DNA of 64,000 nt, taken from contig OY754472.1 in NCBI GenBank assembly GCA_963575645.1, positions 1,116,001-1,180,000 on the forward strand. The letters run 5' to 3'. The translations under genes were made by a program, and so were the position numbers. The first letter of the stretch is position 1. The number at the start of each line of letters is the position of its first letter. Below are positions 11,437-22,758 of this stretch, piece by piece. The notes under the pieces were generated by a model. It was not told where the DNA came from. It made no database searches and was given only the letters and a program-made list of their open reading frames with translations. The DNA is from Xanthostigma xanthostigma. Its lineage: Eukaryota; Arthropoda; Insecta; Raphidioptera; Raphidiidae.

Positions 11437-11750
11437 GGCGCCACGGATCTAAAAGGTTCGGAAGTTAGTCACAAACAGCGTCGCAAAGGCACATTTTAGA
11501 GCCGTTGATACTCCCATCACCTCCCAGCTACTTGCACGGAACGTGCGCTCGTCGGTGATTGGTCGTGATCGCTCGTTGCCTTTGTCACTTGTCGCTTTCC
11601 TGCTTTAAAGTACAGTCGAGTACGCTATTGTCAAGTTGTTATTGTTATTTTAGTTTTGTTGAGTTGCGAGTTTGTAGTTTTTCAACAGACTGTACAAGCG
11701 CAAGCCCGCATTCGCATCTAACTCCCGAGCCTTTTAGATTCGTGGCGCGT
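11437..11750. mobile_element. TIR element I copy 1
   Basis: Inverted termini of about 32 bp: GGCGCCACGGATCTAAAAGG at the left, and TTTTAGATTCGTGGCGCGTA at the right. Other copies at 60138-60432 and 62100-62192 are reversed. The interior GAGTTGCGAGTTTGTAGTTT is shared. The right end is the starting unit of the tandem array that follows. Confidence 0.75.
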
Positions 11751-12322
11751 ATTATACTGCTAAAGTTTTTAGAAAGCTGATATTGACTTTTTTCAAACGC
11801 ATCTGGCAATATCGTGTGTCGTTTATACATATTTGCGGCGCAAGCCCGCATTCGCATCTAACTTCCGAGCCTTTTAGATTCGTGGCGCGTAGGTATTATA
11901 CTGCTAAAGTTTTTAGAAAGCTGATATTGACTTTTTTCAAACGCATCTGGCAATATCGTGTGTCGTTTATACATACTTGCGGCGCAAGCCCGCATTCGCA
12001 CCTAACTTCCGAGCCTTTTAGATTCTTGGCGCGTGTTATACTGCTAAAGTTTTTAGAAAGCTGATATTGACTTTTTTCAAACGCATCTGGCAATATCGTG
12101 AGTCGTTTATACATACTTGCGGCGCAAGCCCGCATTCGCATCTAACTTCCGAGCCTTTTAGATTCGTGGCGCGTAGGTATTATACTGCTAAAGTTTTTAG
12201 AAAGCTGATATTGACTTTTTTCAAACGCATCTGGCAATATCGTGTGTCGTTTATACATACTTGCGGCGCAAGCCCGCAGTCGCATCTAGCTTCCGAGCCT
12301 TTTAGATTCGTGGCGCGTATTA
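11697..12322. repeat. 140/144-bp tandem array grown from the end of element I
   Basis: CAAGCCCGCA recurs at 11701, 11841, 11985, 12125 and 12269, giving spacings of 140, 144, 140 and 144. The 4-bp difference is an AGGT insertion after GGCGCGT that is present in alternate units. Each unit ends with the element I terminus, so the right TIR is present five times. Frames of 70-93 codons through the array are periodic shadows of the repeat. Confidence 0.9.
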
Positions 12323-12965
12323 TATTGACAATTTGAAGAAAGCTAATCACTTATGACGACTTTGTATTCTACGAGAAAATCGACAAGCATCGCGGAAAAC
12401 ATCTATAAACTTAACGTTGTTTTGAATCAATTTCTTAAAATATGATTATATTGATTTTTGTTTCCGCTGTACGAGAAAATGTATGCGATTTAAATTTGAT
12501 TGAAAATAGGAGAGTGTTGTACGTCATGCAGAGGTAGCTATGTAGCTATAGATAGATGCTTTAGCTACTGGAGTGATTCTATCTGTCGGCACTATGTACA
12601 GGTCGTACCAAAATTACAAAACTAAAAAAAATCGTTCTTGCAGACTGGTCCTCAACGAGTCCGTTGAAGAGTTGTGAAACCTTTGATAAAAAACACCATC
12701 CGTTAGACAGATAGATAGATAGATATTTTTTTACATAAAAACGGGTGTAATACGTCAAAAAACAATTGAAAGTTATAATTCATTTAAAAATGATTAGGTA
12801 TAGCTATAAAGTTATGTAGTAAAATTACAGTCATATGGACAGCTGCTTAATAATAATAACCTAACCTTTTTTTTGAAAGTATCTATGCTCTGTATATTTT
12901 TGATCTCAGGAGGCAACTTGTTATAGAAAAAATATTATTAAATTTATTTATTATTAAATAAATAG
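12323..12965. other. No gene; short GATA microsatellite
   Basis: Contains (GATA)n at about 12707-12723. Nothing else was recognised. Confidence 0.4.
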
Positions 12966-13595
12966 TATATATTACACCAGAAGGACCGAAAGTTTAATAT
13001 TCTTGCACTGCGCGCCATGATGCCTGAGCCCAGTGTGGTGTATACTATTTTCTTCATACCTCGGTCGTAAGTACGTTTATTAAATACATTAATTAATTAC
13101 TTATTAATTACATACAAACAGATACATTCTAAGCAAGCAGCTTTGAGGTTATAAAAAATGCAATAAGGTTGCTATGGAAACGATATCTAAACAACAGTTG
13201 ATAGATGATTTTTCCTTTACTGCCGCCCGAACGTACGTGCTTCCCGCACCAATGCGTAAACGTTAGACTTTCTGCATTTCAATTGATGCCGAAAGTATGT
13301 ACTTTCGATCGAGGTATGAAGAAAAAAAAACACCTTTGCACTCCGGGAGTGCCGGCAGAAGTGAAAACTTGAATATTAACGTCTTACGAATTTTCGTTCC
13401 AAATGGTTTGTATCATAGATTGCATTTTTATGTACGGTATTTCAACGCTAGATGTCTAACGTTGTATAAATAAAAGTTTTCGTCTTACGCATTTTCGATC
13501 AGGACACGTGACCCTGACGATCTGATGCAAGTTTAACATTTTTTACCCATTACAAAAAAAGTGTACAACGCCGCTAAAGAAGTTTTCACTTCAAA
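12966..13595. repeat. Composite D/V repeat copy
   Basis: The D half-palindrome (CTTGCACTGCGCGCCATGAT) is followed by CATACCTCGGTCGTAAGTA, then CAAGCAGCTTTGAGGTTAT, and then a V-like unit bounded by AGAAGTGAAAACTTG (about 13360) and AAGAAGTTTTCACTTC (about 13580). Parts recur at 54571-54900 and, reversed, at 63437-63830. The family is unclassified. Confidence 0.55.
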
Positions 13596-14129
13596 AATAA
13601 TCGCACAGAAATTATCTTTAAAAAAATATTTCACGCCGAACATATTCATTACCCAAAAAATAGGGTGCTAAAAATATTTATGCTCACTATGCTCTTTTTT
13701 AGGTCGGTAATTGTTGCAGCAACAACAAAATTAATAGATTAAAAAATACGTTTTATTTTCTTTATTATATAAGTGTAAATCTGCCTTAAGTGAAATTATG
13801 TAAAAGTACGGTTATTCAGTTAATTATGCAATTCCGTAAAAAATACTGATTATTTCATTTAAAAATTAGTTTAGTGTTCGCGTCCATTCATGCCGTTTTA
13901 AAGTTAATAACAATGGAATCCTTCCTTAATTTCCAATGGTCATGTATAAAATCAGAATCTAAAAATCCAAATAACTTTTGTGCAATAATAGATTAAGAAG
14001 TGCATCGCCAAGGCGAAATAAAGGGGTATGTATGCTGCTCTATATTTGGAAACAAAAAAATGCTTGTGTTTAGATTTTTATGATGTTGTTTTATTTCGTT
14101 TATTGTGATCTATCTACACGATTTATTAA
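13596..14129. other. No gene recognised
   Basis: AT-rich sequence without family match. Confidence 0.3.
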
Positions 14130-14598
14130 CTAGAGTGACCTGTGCGAATTATTCGCACTAAATAAGTATAATAATTATCACTTTACAAAATTATTTTTTA
14201 AATATGATTGCAGGTATTCAATTCTTTTTTAATTTTGCACACTGCTTATAACGTTCTTCTTTTTGTTGTAAAAGAAATATTTTACTAAAATTGTCATATA
14301 GAGGCGCAAGTATCAAAAGCGTTGTTCAGCGTTGCCCGTCAGATGGCAGTATGCAGTATTAACAATATAAGGGTCAGATGACAGATCGAAGTGCTAACGT
14401 TACGCCATCAGATGGCAAACGTTGTTCAGAGTTTAATTAATTTACAAAAACAATAGCAATAATAAATTTTTTAGTTGTCGATGTCAGTAGAGCAAGCAAT
14501 TATCTGTAAAATGATATATAATTTATGTGGAGAAATTGTGAGGTTTTTTCTAAAAAGGAAGGCAAACATCTTTAACCTTGGCGTATTAATATATATGA
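14130..14598 (-). mobile_element. Non-autonomous Helitron E copy 2, internally deleted
   Basis: Both termini are kept: CTAG at 14130-14133 next to the hairpin GTGCGAA/TTCGCAC, and TCATATATATTAA on the minus strand ending at 14598, with flanking A and T. The interior is about 130 bp shorter than in complete copies. Confidence 0.85.
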
Positions 14599-14617
14599 TG
14601 ATGTTCATTTGCAGAAA

Positions 14618-15021
14618 GCGTTGTCAGAAAATCTCATTTTGACAATGACCCTAGATTATGATCATACACGTTTCTCCGTAAGAAAACCATAGTAAAGTTG
14701 TAAATCGATCTTGTTCGATAAATAATTGATCAATTGAAACGATATTTTTCTTAAACTGTGTAGGTTTACATTTTTTTTGAACAGTTTCCACTTCGAAACA
14801 ACGTTTTTTCTACGCATTTTGATCAAAATTTAACTTGAAAAGCGATCTTCTTCTATGTAGAACAATCATTGACTTTTGTGTGATTACAATCTAACGTTCT
14901 AGATGACAGGGAGTTTGAATACGACATTAGACTGCTTCTGATATATGGAAACTGTAATTATGTGGTTAACAATCTAAGGTCATTGTCAAATCAAATTTTT
15001 TTGACGATCCTTTCTGCAACC
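14618..15021. mobile_element. TIR element with CAGAAAG ends
   Basis: TTGCAGAAAGCGTTGTCAGA at the left mirrors TTTTGACGATCCTTTCTGCAA at the right (about 40 bp of inverted similarity, including GACAATGACC). Related single ends lie near 39415-39450, 50975-51045 and 52330-52375. There is no protein, and no TSD I trust. Confidence 0.6.
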
Positions 15022-16624
15022 CGGCATTGTTATTATGAATGTAAATATAACGATATATTATGAATAAACCAAATAGGGCATTGTTTTGTCAGACAAAAAA
15101 GCGGAAGTTATGATTCACCTGTGTCTAAGGAAATAATAATAATAATGTAAATGTGTTAAAGAATAGGGGATATTAGTACGGAACAGCGAACGACACTTAT
15201 CTAAATAAAGGTGTCTGAAATATAATGAAAATAAATGTTACTACATGATTTCTATAATTTCAGTCGAACTATTGATTTGTGCTCATATTTATAGAAAGCT
15301 ATATTGGCGCCTATACATTTATCTGGCATAGGTTGTATGGATTAGTGATGGAACGAATATTTGCATTCGCAAAATTTATCCGATTTTTGTATACTAATAT
15401 TAGAAGAAAATCGTATTTTTTAAAGGTGAAAAATAAAACATTAAGGTAGTTTGGGAGCCGCAATCCCAAGTCAAATAAATGACTTTTTTTTTCCTCAAAT
15501 AATTACCCAAATCATGCTATAATAATTAATAGAAATTCACATAAAAATTTATTTGATTTAATTTAATGCGAATTATAATTAAATAATTATAGTAATGTAA
15601 TTAATAAAATATTAATTGATTTGTACTCAGCTGTCACTAGTCACTGTCACTACAACAGAGATAGAATGTCAGTATTAAAAAATTAATAAAATCAAAAGTA
15701 TGTAGTAAATTATTCTGAAATTTTTGCAGTGTGTATTTCAGACGTCGTTCTATCCATTAAAAAGTTTTTTTGTGGGGTCAAGTTTGTCAGTTTTTTACAA
15801 ACCCTCAATTTCCGGAGTTATTGAACAAGGACACTCATAAGGGCTCGTGTATTTTTGCATAATTTTAATTAATTATATCTCTTAAACGGAGTAAAAAAAT
15901 CTGATTCTTTTTCTGTAGGTGTCTTTAATTATAATCTTTTGAATAATTATAAAAAAATGTAGGGTCAAGTTTAATCCATTTGGCTACTAAACTACCTTAA
16001 ATTGAACAAAACATTAATTTCTTAGCATTTTTAATACACAAGTTTTTTCTTAATTGTTTTTTTTTAAAAATAACTTAAATTATAAAGTCTTAGACTTAGT
16101 AATAATAATTAATCAACCTAGTACCCAAGTTGCTTTTTTTAACTTTTTTTATTCTGTCTCTATTTTTGAATCATTCTATATATAAGAAGTGAAATACAGA
16201 GGCTTGTTAATTTAATGCAAAATTTAAACTTTTTGCCACCTATAACGATATTTTCCATAGCTTTTGTTTGTAACTTTTTGAAAATTACAAATTATCTAAT
16301 GACGCATTCATATGTAAATCTAAACCGACAGCTAAATATTTTTTAAATAAAATATTTCAAAATAAGATTTTTTTCACATTTGGCTTATAATATTATATTC
16401 TACACTCGAGAATAGAAGATTGTATAAGGATTTGATATTTGATGCTACGACATCTGTTGGCAAAAAATTCAAGTATAACAAAATGTGGTTTTTGTGATTG
16501 GATCACGGTTCCATGTCAACGTCTTGCTTTGTTTGTCATTATTCTCAAGTTAATAATTCCGATTAAAAAATTATATTTGATGTATAAGTATAGCAATTCA
16601 TTTTTTAACCGAGATTAAATTTCG
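15022..16624. other. AT-rich stretch without genes
   Basis: About 1.6 kb, very AT-rich, with poly-T runs and no frame longer than chance. GATTTGATATTTGATGCTAC near 16430 is not repeated in the window. Confidence 0.4.
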
Positions 16625-16852
16625 AGTATAGGAGTTTGACATGGCCTTGAATAAGGAACCATCTTGATATTTATCTGGAATTATTGAGGGAAACCATTGA
16701 AAACCTCAACAAGACGACCGGGTACAGGAATTACCGTTTCTCGGCGAGAGGCAGCAGGAAAAAGTCCCAGCCACATCTACCCCCGCCGGGATTCGAACCC
16801 GGTACTTCCCCGAATGCGAGTCTAGTGCCCTCAACACTATGCTACCTTGTCC
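16625..16852 (-). mobile_element. tRNA-derived SINE copy 2
   Basis: The minus-strand head has GGGTTCGAATCCCGG (B box) and the CTCGCCGAGAAAC core. The 3' domain is truncated at about 16625. Confidence 0.8.
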
Positions 16853-16876
16853 GGTATATCGTATTTTATAAAAATA

Positions 16877-17541
16877 CTAGCGGCCCTGTACGTGCTTCGC
16901 TACGTATAAAGTGAAATAATAAAACAATTTAATTGGAACATCTATCTATCTATCTATCTATCTATTTTATTAATTGCTAGCTATTTTAAAATATACATGG
17001 GCGTATATGTGTGTATGTCGAGCACTCCGGCTGCGCCGTCGTGCTCGAAAAAAAATAGCGTAAAGTATTCGTGGATAACTGGTCTTTAAAACACTTGCTC
17101 TATTTCGAGGGTTCACTCCGGCTGCGCCGTCGTGCTCGATGAAACGTTGCGCCATCTATTGAATATTCACTCAATCCAGTCAACAGGTATCGTCATCTGT
17201 TAGAATCCTTTGGAGCTAAGCTCTATTTCGAGGGTTCACTCCGGCTGCGCCGTCGTGCTCGATGAAACGTTGCGCCATCTATTGAATATTCACTCAATCC
17301 AGTCAACAGGTATCGCCATCTGTTAGAATCCTTTGGAGCTAACAGATAATTATGACTGTCAAGGAATAGACAAATAATTTGCAATAAAATAATATTGCGA
17401 CTATAAATTGAAATGTAAGCTATCCTATCTTTCAAGTTGGGTCGAATTGCACACGGTGTGCAAATCAAATTTAAAATCGGTTCAGTAGTTTAGGAGTTCA
17501 TCGCGGACAAACATATGACACGTAATTTTTATATATAAAGA
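16877..17541 (-). mobile_element. Non-autonomous Helitron Z copy 1
   Basis: The 3' end is CTAG (16877-16880, complement) preceded on the minus strand by the hairpin ACGTAGCGAAGCACGT and CAGGGCCG. The 5' end is TCTTTATATATAAAAATTACG. The interior TCCTAAACTACTGAACCG is a common lepidopteran Helitron phrase. No Rep/Hel protein is present. It carries a 123-bp tandem duplication. Confidence 0.85.
17098..17342. repeat. 123-bp tandem duplication inside Helitron Z copy 1
   Basis: CTCTATTTCGAGGGTTCACT starts at 17098 and again at 17221. The two units differ by about one base (TATCGTC/TATCGCC). Confidence 0.9.
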
Positions 17542-17967
17542 TGATTTACTTGGAGTTTAGACAAAGTTGTAAAAACCGTTTCTTCTTTATGTACAATAAT
17601 CACGTTGAATAATGCTGTTTAAAAAGAAAACATTAAGTAATTAAAAAAAAGCACTTAATGTGTACTATGCAAGGAGCAAAGGACTAAGGAGTATATATGC
17701 ATCAGCTAGGCAGTGACTTTTAAAGAATGAAGTACCGAAGTCCGTCCACGGAAATAAAAACGAAAGAAAGGCAATAAACATTTGTTGAGGAATTCTTCTT
17801 TTAACTTTCACCCTTTACCACTCCTCCATCCACTTGAGTGAACTTTATTTTATTTTAAAATATCATTCTGTATCTATTTGTGTTGTAGCGCGAGGTGGTT
17901 TTCGGTATTTCTTGCGTTTTTTGCCAGGGTTTTCACATTTTAACCCTTTGCTTTGCTGCTAAACACA
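17542..17967. other. No gene recognised
   Basis: No recognised repeat or coding signal. Confidence 0.3.
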
Positions 17968-18360
17968 TTACAAAAGGAGCCCGCATAAACCGTAAGGGAT
18001 TTGTTTCTCGGTTAAATTGATCGAAAATGGTTTTATTTTATAGTTAAAAGGTTACTAAGAAGTGTTCGTCGGCGCATAGTCTAAAAACCAATAGATTTTT
18101 AGCTACAGATATGTTTTGCGAGATTTTAGATGTAGCGATATCCATTGAATTCACAAACATGTTCCATGTTCAATTTTTGTGCTTTTTTTTTAGAAAGAGA
18201 AAAGTTGTCGAAAACTAGATAATGTTGGAAGGTGTCACCCTGTATGAAATTAATAATGTCATATTCGGATTCAGCGCACTCGAAAACATATTTCTAGAGC
18301 TTAGGATTTTTTAAAATGGTGAATTCAGTGGATATCCTTATATCTAAAATCTCGATAAAA
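17968..18360. mobile_element. Element R copy 1, truncated
   Basis: AGGAGCCCGCATAAACCG, then TTCTCGGTTAAATTGATCG, CCAATAGATTTTTAGCTACA and GTGCGCTGAATC-like sequence match R at 36395 and 54271. The TTAA flank of the 36-kb copy is not seen here. Confidence 0.6.
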
Positions 18361-18415
18361 ATATAAATATAAATTCTAATCAGATTCCCTAGACCCTACT
18401 ACTGATCTATACTAA

Positions 18416-19005
18416 AGCTGAAGAGTTTGTTTGTTTGTTTGAACGCGCTAATCTCAGGAACTACTGGTTCAAATTGAAAATTTTTTTTTGTTGGGTAGCC
18501 CATTTATCGAGGAAGGCTATAGGCTATATAATATTACGCTACGACCATTAGGAGCGGAGCTTTAATGAAAAATGTTGCAAAATGTATCTCAAAAATAAGC
18601 TTCTATTCATGTGAAATGCACTAACTAGATATACTCATATTAGCGTTGTGAGAACACAGCCTCAGGTGGCTCAATCAGTAGAGCATGCGACTGTCAATAT
18701 CAGGGTCGTGTGTTCGAGCCCCACGTTGGGCAAATATATTTTTATTTATTTTTTACATTGCTTTCTTCTAAGGCTTACATTTATTTTAATTTTATTTAAT
18801 TAATTTAAAAAAAATTATTAGTTAAAAAAAAATTAAATACTGGTTTTTATCGACAAAAACTTTTGAACGGTAACTCCGATCATCATGAAATTTGGAGTTT
18901 GGACACAACATTCATCTCGGTAAACTAAGATGAATGTGTGTACTTATGTTCCTCCCTTCCCCATTCGTTCTTTTACACCCGGGTGAAACCGGACGGGACC
19001 GCTAA
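18416..19005 (+). mobile_element. Helitron carrying a tRNA-like sequence
   Basis: The 5' end is A|TCTATACTAAAGCTGAAGAG, followed by GAACGCGCTAATCTCAGGAA, a very common lepidopteran Helitron start. The 3' end is the hairpin CCGG/GTGAAA/CCGG, then ACGGGACCG and CTAA|T (19002-19005). The middle holds a tRNA-like element (18659-18732). No Rep/Hel gene is present. Confidence 0.85.
18659..18732 (+). pseudogene. tRNA-Asn-like sequence inside a Helitron
   Basis: A 74-nt cloverleaf-like sequence has a D arm (GGCTCAATCAGTAGAGC), a T loop TTCGAGC and a discriminator A. The anticodon loop CTGTCAA would read GTC, but the surrounding sequence looks derived from tRNA-Asn (GTT). Mismatches in the acceptor, anticodon (C-T, G-A) and T stems argue against a working tRNA. 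Confidence 0.65.
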
Positions 19006-19538
19006 TATTTAATATATAAGTACACGATAACCTTGAAATGTTTTCTAATTTACTCTCTGAAATCAACCTCCAGAATCAAAATTCAACTTTTCATAAATTA
19101 CGTCTGCATTTAAGCCACCACATTTTATCTCTGCGCAAAATTTCAAATTTACTCGTGAAATAGTTTTATAAAAAGTCGCCCGGAACAGGCGAACAAACGC
19201 GTGTCCCGTTTTTGCGCGGAACATGGACAGCCCTGATTCCGTGAGTTTGACTTAGGGTGGGGGGGGGGGGGTTGAGCCAGGCGATAGTGGTAGACTTGCA
19301 GCGACTGTGCCTTCGCTTCCCGTCCCTCCATACGTGCGAGACTTCAGCCCTTGAGTTTCTTACCCTCAGAGTTTTTAAAAGTAAGCCCAGAGCTCTTCAC
19401 CGCTTTTTGCATATATTCACGCGACCCCTATAATCTGTATTGAAATAACTGTTCGCCAAATGTCGTCCCGGCTCTAACTAATTACTCCTTCAAAAAAACA
19501 ACACACTTGCTTTATTACCATCAATGGCCGTATTCACC
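19006..19538. other. No gene; poly-G run
   Basis: Contains a G homopolymer of about 15 at 19257-19271 (GGGTGGGGG...). Nothing else was recognised. Confidence 0.4.
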
Positions 19539-19618
19539 GAACGTAAGTAGTTATTTATTTGGTTCATTTCTTCCGGTAACTATTCCTCTGAATAAATAGC
19601 GACAATTCAATTCTTTGT
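19539..19618 (+). repeat. Foldback L fragment
   Basis: GTAAGTAGTTATTTATTTGG and CTGAATAAATAGCGACAATT match the outer arm of L at 3928-3995. Confidence 0.75.
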
Positions 19619-19714
19619 TGGCAATAATTAATTTTATAGAAATAGTTTTCGTTGTGTTGGCGCATAGTGTAGCTATCATTTGTTTGGAAACAAGAAAAAA
19701 AAACAATAGCTTTC

Positions 19715-20433
19715 TTAAGGAGGTTGAGCCGTTTTACAAAGATAATGAAAAAAATCTGAAATAAAGTTTTTCTAATAGATTTTTTTATGACAACATTTTC
19801 TGTAAAAAATCCAAAATCATTAGGAGATTTATAAAGTTAAAAATTAAAAAAAACTTTTACATGTAGTCTCATGGAAAATATGTCAACCTAGCATGCAAAC
19901 GGTACATTTTTTTTTGCAAATAACCAAATAATGTCAGCAGTTCCAAAAACTAACTATGTAAAACATCAATGTCTTACGCGTATTTTAATATTTTTTCCAA
20001 TTTAATTAGGAGACTTTTAATCAATAAAAAAAAATTATTAAACCTTAGCACTTTTCGATTATGGACTTTTATTCTTGACAGTTTTAACAATTTTAACTGA
20101 ATTTTCAACTTTTTAATGATTTAATTTTAATTTTTATTACTTCTAATTTCTTTTTTTAATTATTTACTGCAAAAAATATATAAAATACAGATATTTACAT
20201 AAATTTATTTTTTCTAACCTAACTTTGTAGGTACAAAAAATTTAAAAGTTAATCCATTAAGTAAAAACTGAAATAATTAATTAATATTAAAAATAAGTAT
20301 TTATTTATGCCTTTATGACAATAATTTATTGGTATCATTGACATAAACATTTTGTAAAAATTTATTATGGAAAAGTTTCCATTTTGAATTCGACTTACTT
20401 TTGATTGGGACTGTAACGCATCAACCTCCTTAA
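19715..20433. mobile_element. TTAA-flanked MITE J copy 1 (piggyBac-like, tentative)
   Basis: TTAA|GGAGGTTGAGCCGTTTTAC at the left and GTAACGCATCAACCTCC|TTAA at the right give a short TIR (GGAGGTTGA) and a TTAA duplication, the hallmark of piggyBac-type insertion. Length is 711 bp between the TTAAs. There is no frame of note. Three further copies in the window are about 90% similar by eye. Confidence 0.85.
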
Positions 20434-20945
20434 CGCGCGGGTTTACTGTTGGCAGCGAAGTGTAAACATTCGAATAACGCATTTGACATACACCTTGCTA
20501 ACAGTATTATCCATGAGGAGTGTACATCTACCTACAGTACCTGCATGCCATAGTGTTTCGTCGTGAATTTCCGTTAAGACGCATCTTATAAGCGGCTTTT
20601 TGCTTATTTGGTATTATGAAAATTGTTAATACATTACAGGAAATCGTTCCACTTAAAATGCAACATACACCGAAAAAGATTATACTTGATAAATTGAATA
20701 AAATGCATTAATAATTTGCATATTAACAAAACACATGTATTATAAATAACTTCAGTCATAGAGAGACTATTAGACTTCAAAAATTTTATGTGGAGTACAT
20801 TTAAAAATCTTGATATTCAGACAGCTGCCAAAGCGTCTGAAAGATTTGTACATTAACTAAAGATGTGTAGACAATTTTTTCGCAAATAAACAAAGAATAC
20901 AATTATTTAATCTCTCTTCTCCCGCGACTTTGATATATATATATT
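20434..20945. other. No gene recognised
   Basis: No family match and no coding signal. Confidence 0.3.
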
Positions 20946-21188
20946 ATGATAAAATTATGCGGGATACAAGGCTAAATATAAAAACAATTTTTATTCACTA
21001 GAACATCATTTAATCGTCAACATTTTGATAGAAATTCATGCCTTCTTCAGTACCTTAAAAATGTCTAGTAAAAATTAAGGTCCTGAAGAAGCCATGAATT
21101 TCTGCCGAAACGTTGACGATTAAATGATGTTCTAGTGAATAAAAATTGTTTTCATATTTAAGCCTTGTATCCCGCATAATTTTATCAT
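20946..21188. mobile_element. Palindromic element, family C copy 2
   Basis: Two arms of about 115 bp (20946-21061 and 21075-21188) mirror each other, starting TGATAAAATTATGCGGGATA. The right arm has CTGAAGA (21083-21089) and TGCCGAAACGTTGACG. The left arm has the same core mutated (TTTTGATAG for TTTCGGCAG). No TSD was found. Confidence 0.75.
21083..21110 (+). other. Hammerhead-like core in family C
   Basis: CTGAAGA, then AGCCATGAATTTCTGCC and GAAAC. A comparison with the left arm suggests the ancestral stem II was GGCA/TGCC. Here one G is lost, so this copy is probably inactive. Confidence 0.3.
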
Positions 21189-21239
21189 ACCATAAATATC
21201 AAGGTGTCTTATTTTATTTTGTTCATATATGTATATTCA

Positions 21240-21790
21240 CAAATAAAGTCTCCACCGATTCTGCATTTGCTTCAAAGTTTATTCAAGGTCAAAAGTATCG
21301 GTTTTTTTGCACTTTTCTCGTAAACGGTAAATGTTATCTAAAAATAGATCAGACAAAAGTTGTAGATCATGCAATTGTCTACAAAAACGGTTCTTAAATT
21401 TTTTTTCTACGAATCATTATTCCTGAGATATGGGACCAAAATGTCCAAGTACATACTGAACGTATTAAATATTAATATGCATAGATGTATAAAATCACCA
21501 TTTCAAAAGAATGGTGATTCGTAGGAAAAAAAGTATAAGAACACTTCTTGTAGACAATTGCATGATCTACAACTTTTGTCTGACCTACTTTTAAAAAAAC
21601 ATTTACCGTTTACGAGAAAAGTGCAAAAAACCAATACTTTATACCGTTGACCTTGAATAATTTTTTTAGCAGATGCAGGATCGGTGGGGATTTTTGATAT
21701 TTCATTTGTAATAGTGTACCTAATTTTCAGCTCTATGCGAATTATTGTAAACCTACCACTATTTTTTTGTCTATTTTGACTGGACTACTA
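21240..21790. mobile_element. Foldback element W copy 1
   Basis: Arms with TTTTGCACTTTTCTCGTAAA and GTAGATCATGCAATTGTCTA are repeated in inverted order around about 21480. The right terminus is TATTTTGACTGGACTA, as in the copy at 55820-56482. There is no TSD or coding frame. Confidence 0.75.
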
Positions 21791-21799
21791 ACGTGGAAC

Positions 21800-21905
21800 A
21801 GTGATAGACACTGTTCGAAGCGATATGTCTCTCGTGTGTTGATGGCTGGTGTTCTCTCTTCTTTTATGCTCAGCGTGTTCTCTTCTCGGTCGTAGTTGAT
21901 TCTTC
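21800..21905 (-). pseudogene. Retroelement-like fragment Y copy 2
   Basis: The minus frame reads NYDREENTLSIKEERTPAIN followed by TRETYRFEQ. It is the most intact of three related fragments in the window. The protein family is not certain; a Penelope-like C-terminus is possible. Confidence 0.4.
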
Positions 21906-22429
21906 CGTGAAACTGTAAAAGTCGCACGTGTGAACGGAATCACAAACAATGAAAATGTTTGAATCATCCTTGGAGGCGCAAGAAAAACCCACGTACGTAG
22001 GGTATTATATCCTTTAGACTTAGCCATGAGGTGACTCTAAACAGTGGGCTGCAAAACGGCGGCGTCGTGTGTGACAGAGCAACCGTATGGAAAGAGGGAG
22101 ACGAGGCGAGTTGTTTTAAACGTTGGAGAGCGCGTATATATACGCCGGTATCACCCATTCTCTTCTATACGTGCAAGAAGACATCCCGGCTCGCTAACTC
22201 TATACGCGCGTACAGCTCATCCCGCGACACACCGGCGTTTACTTACGCCTTCTTTCGGTGACATGTCTCTACAAAACTGCAGGTGACCCAACCGATTGCA
22301 TACCTGGTCTATACTGTACTCATATACTTTTATTCTATACTGAGCATAGGAATAAAATCGCAATCGAACCATTAGGGTGCAAACATACTGTCTTTTGTTA
22401 CGCCGTAAGCAATGGCGTATCCAGGAGGG
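21906..22429. other. No gene recognised
   Basis: GC-richer than its surroundings, with overlapping frames of 60-99 codons on both strands and no recognisable domain or codon bias. Confidence 0.35.
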
Positions 22430-22630
22430 CAAAACAAGCACGGGGTTGGAAAACTGATCGCGACGTTTGTCGATGTATGGGGACAACAGTTTTCCAACGG
22501 CTAAGTGGGAAAAATCTTCGAGACTCTATTTCCGTGATGTACGAACTATTTACATAGCTACAAGTTTGTACGGAACAGTCGATGCGCGAGTTCGACTCGC
22601 ACTTGGCCGATTTCTGTCAAATATACGTTA
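22430..22630 (+). repeat. Interspersed repeat typical of Lepidoptera, copy 2
   Basis: Matches 8890-9105, including CAGTTTTCCAACG, GAACAGTCGATGCGCGAG and CGACTCGCACTTGGCCG. Confidence 0.65.
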
Positions 22631-22631
22631 T

Positions 22632-22735
22632 ACAACTAGATACAGTCGAACCTGAGTCAGTGAGAACTGGGTAAAACTCTCCAAGTGAGAGTAATTGTCA
22701 GGTACCGTCTTTGCACTAAACTTCGGCACACCGAT
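22632..22735 (+). mobile_element. Pogo-like element F copy 2, left end only
   Basis: TACAGTCGAACCTGAGTCAG and GAGAGTAATTGTCAGGTACC match 9111-9190, and then the similarity stops. Confidence 0.55.
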
Positions 22736-22758
22736 TTTTATAATTTAAATAAGTATAA

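Noticed and set aside
11783..12336. Repetitive proteins of 70-93 codons on both strands
   Set aside because: They are frames through the 140/144-bp tandem array, with stops at each period.
18659..18732. Functional tRNA gene
   Set aside because: Mismatches in the acceptor, anticodon and T stems and its position inside a Helitron point to a pseudogene.
21906..22429. Coding exon in the GC-richer stretch
   Set aside because: Several overlapping frames of similar length on both strands, none with a recognisable domain or consistent splice signals.
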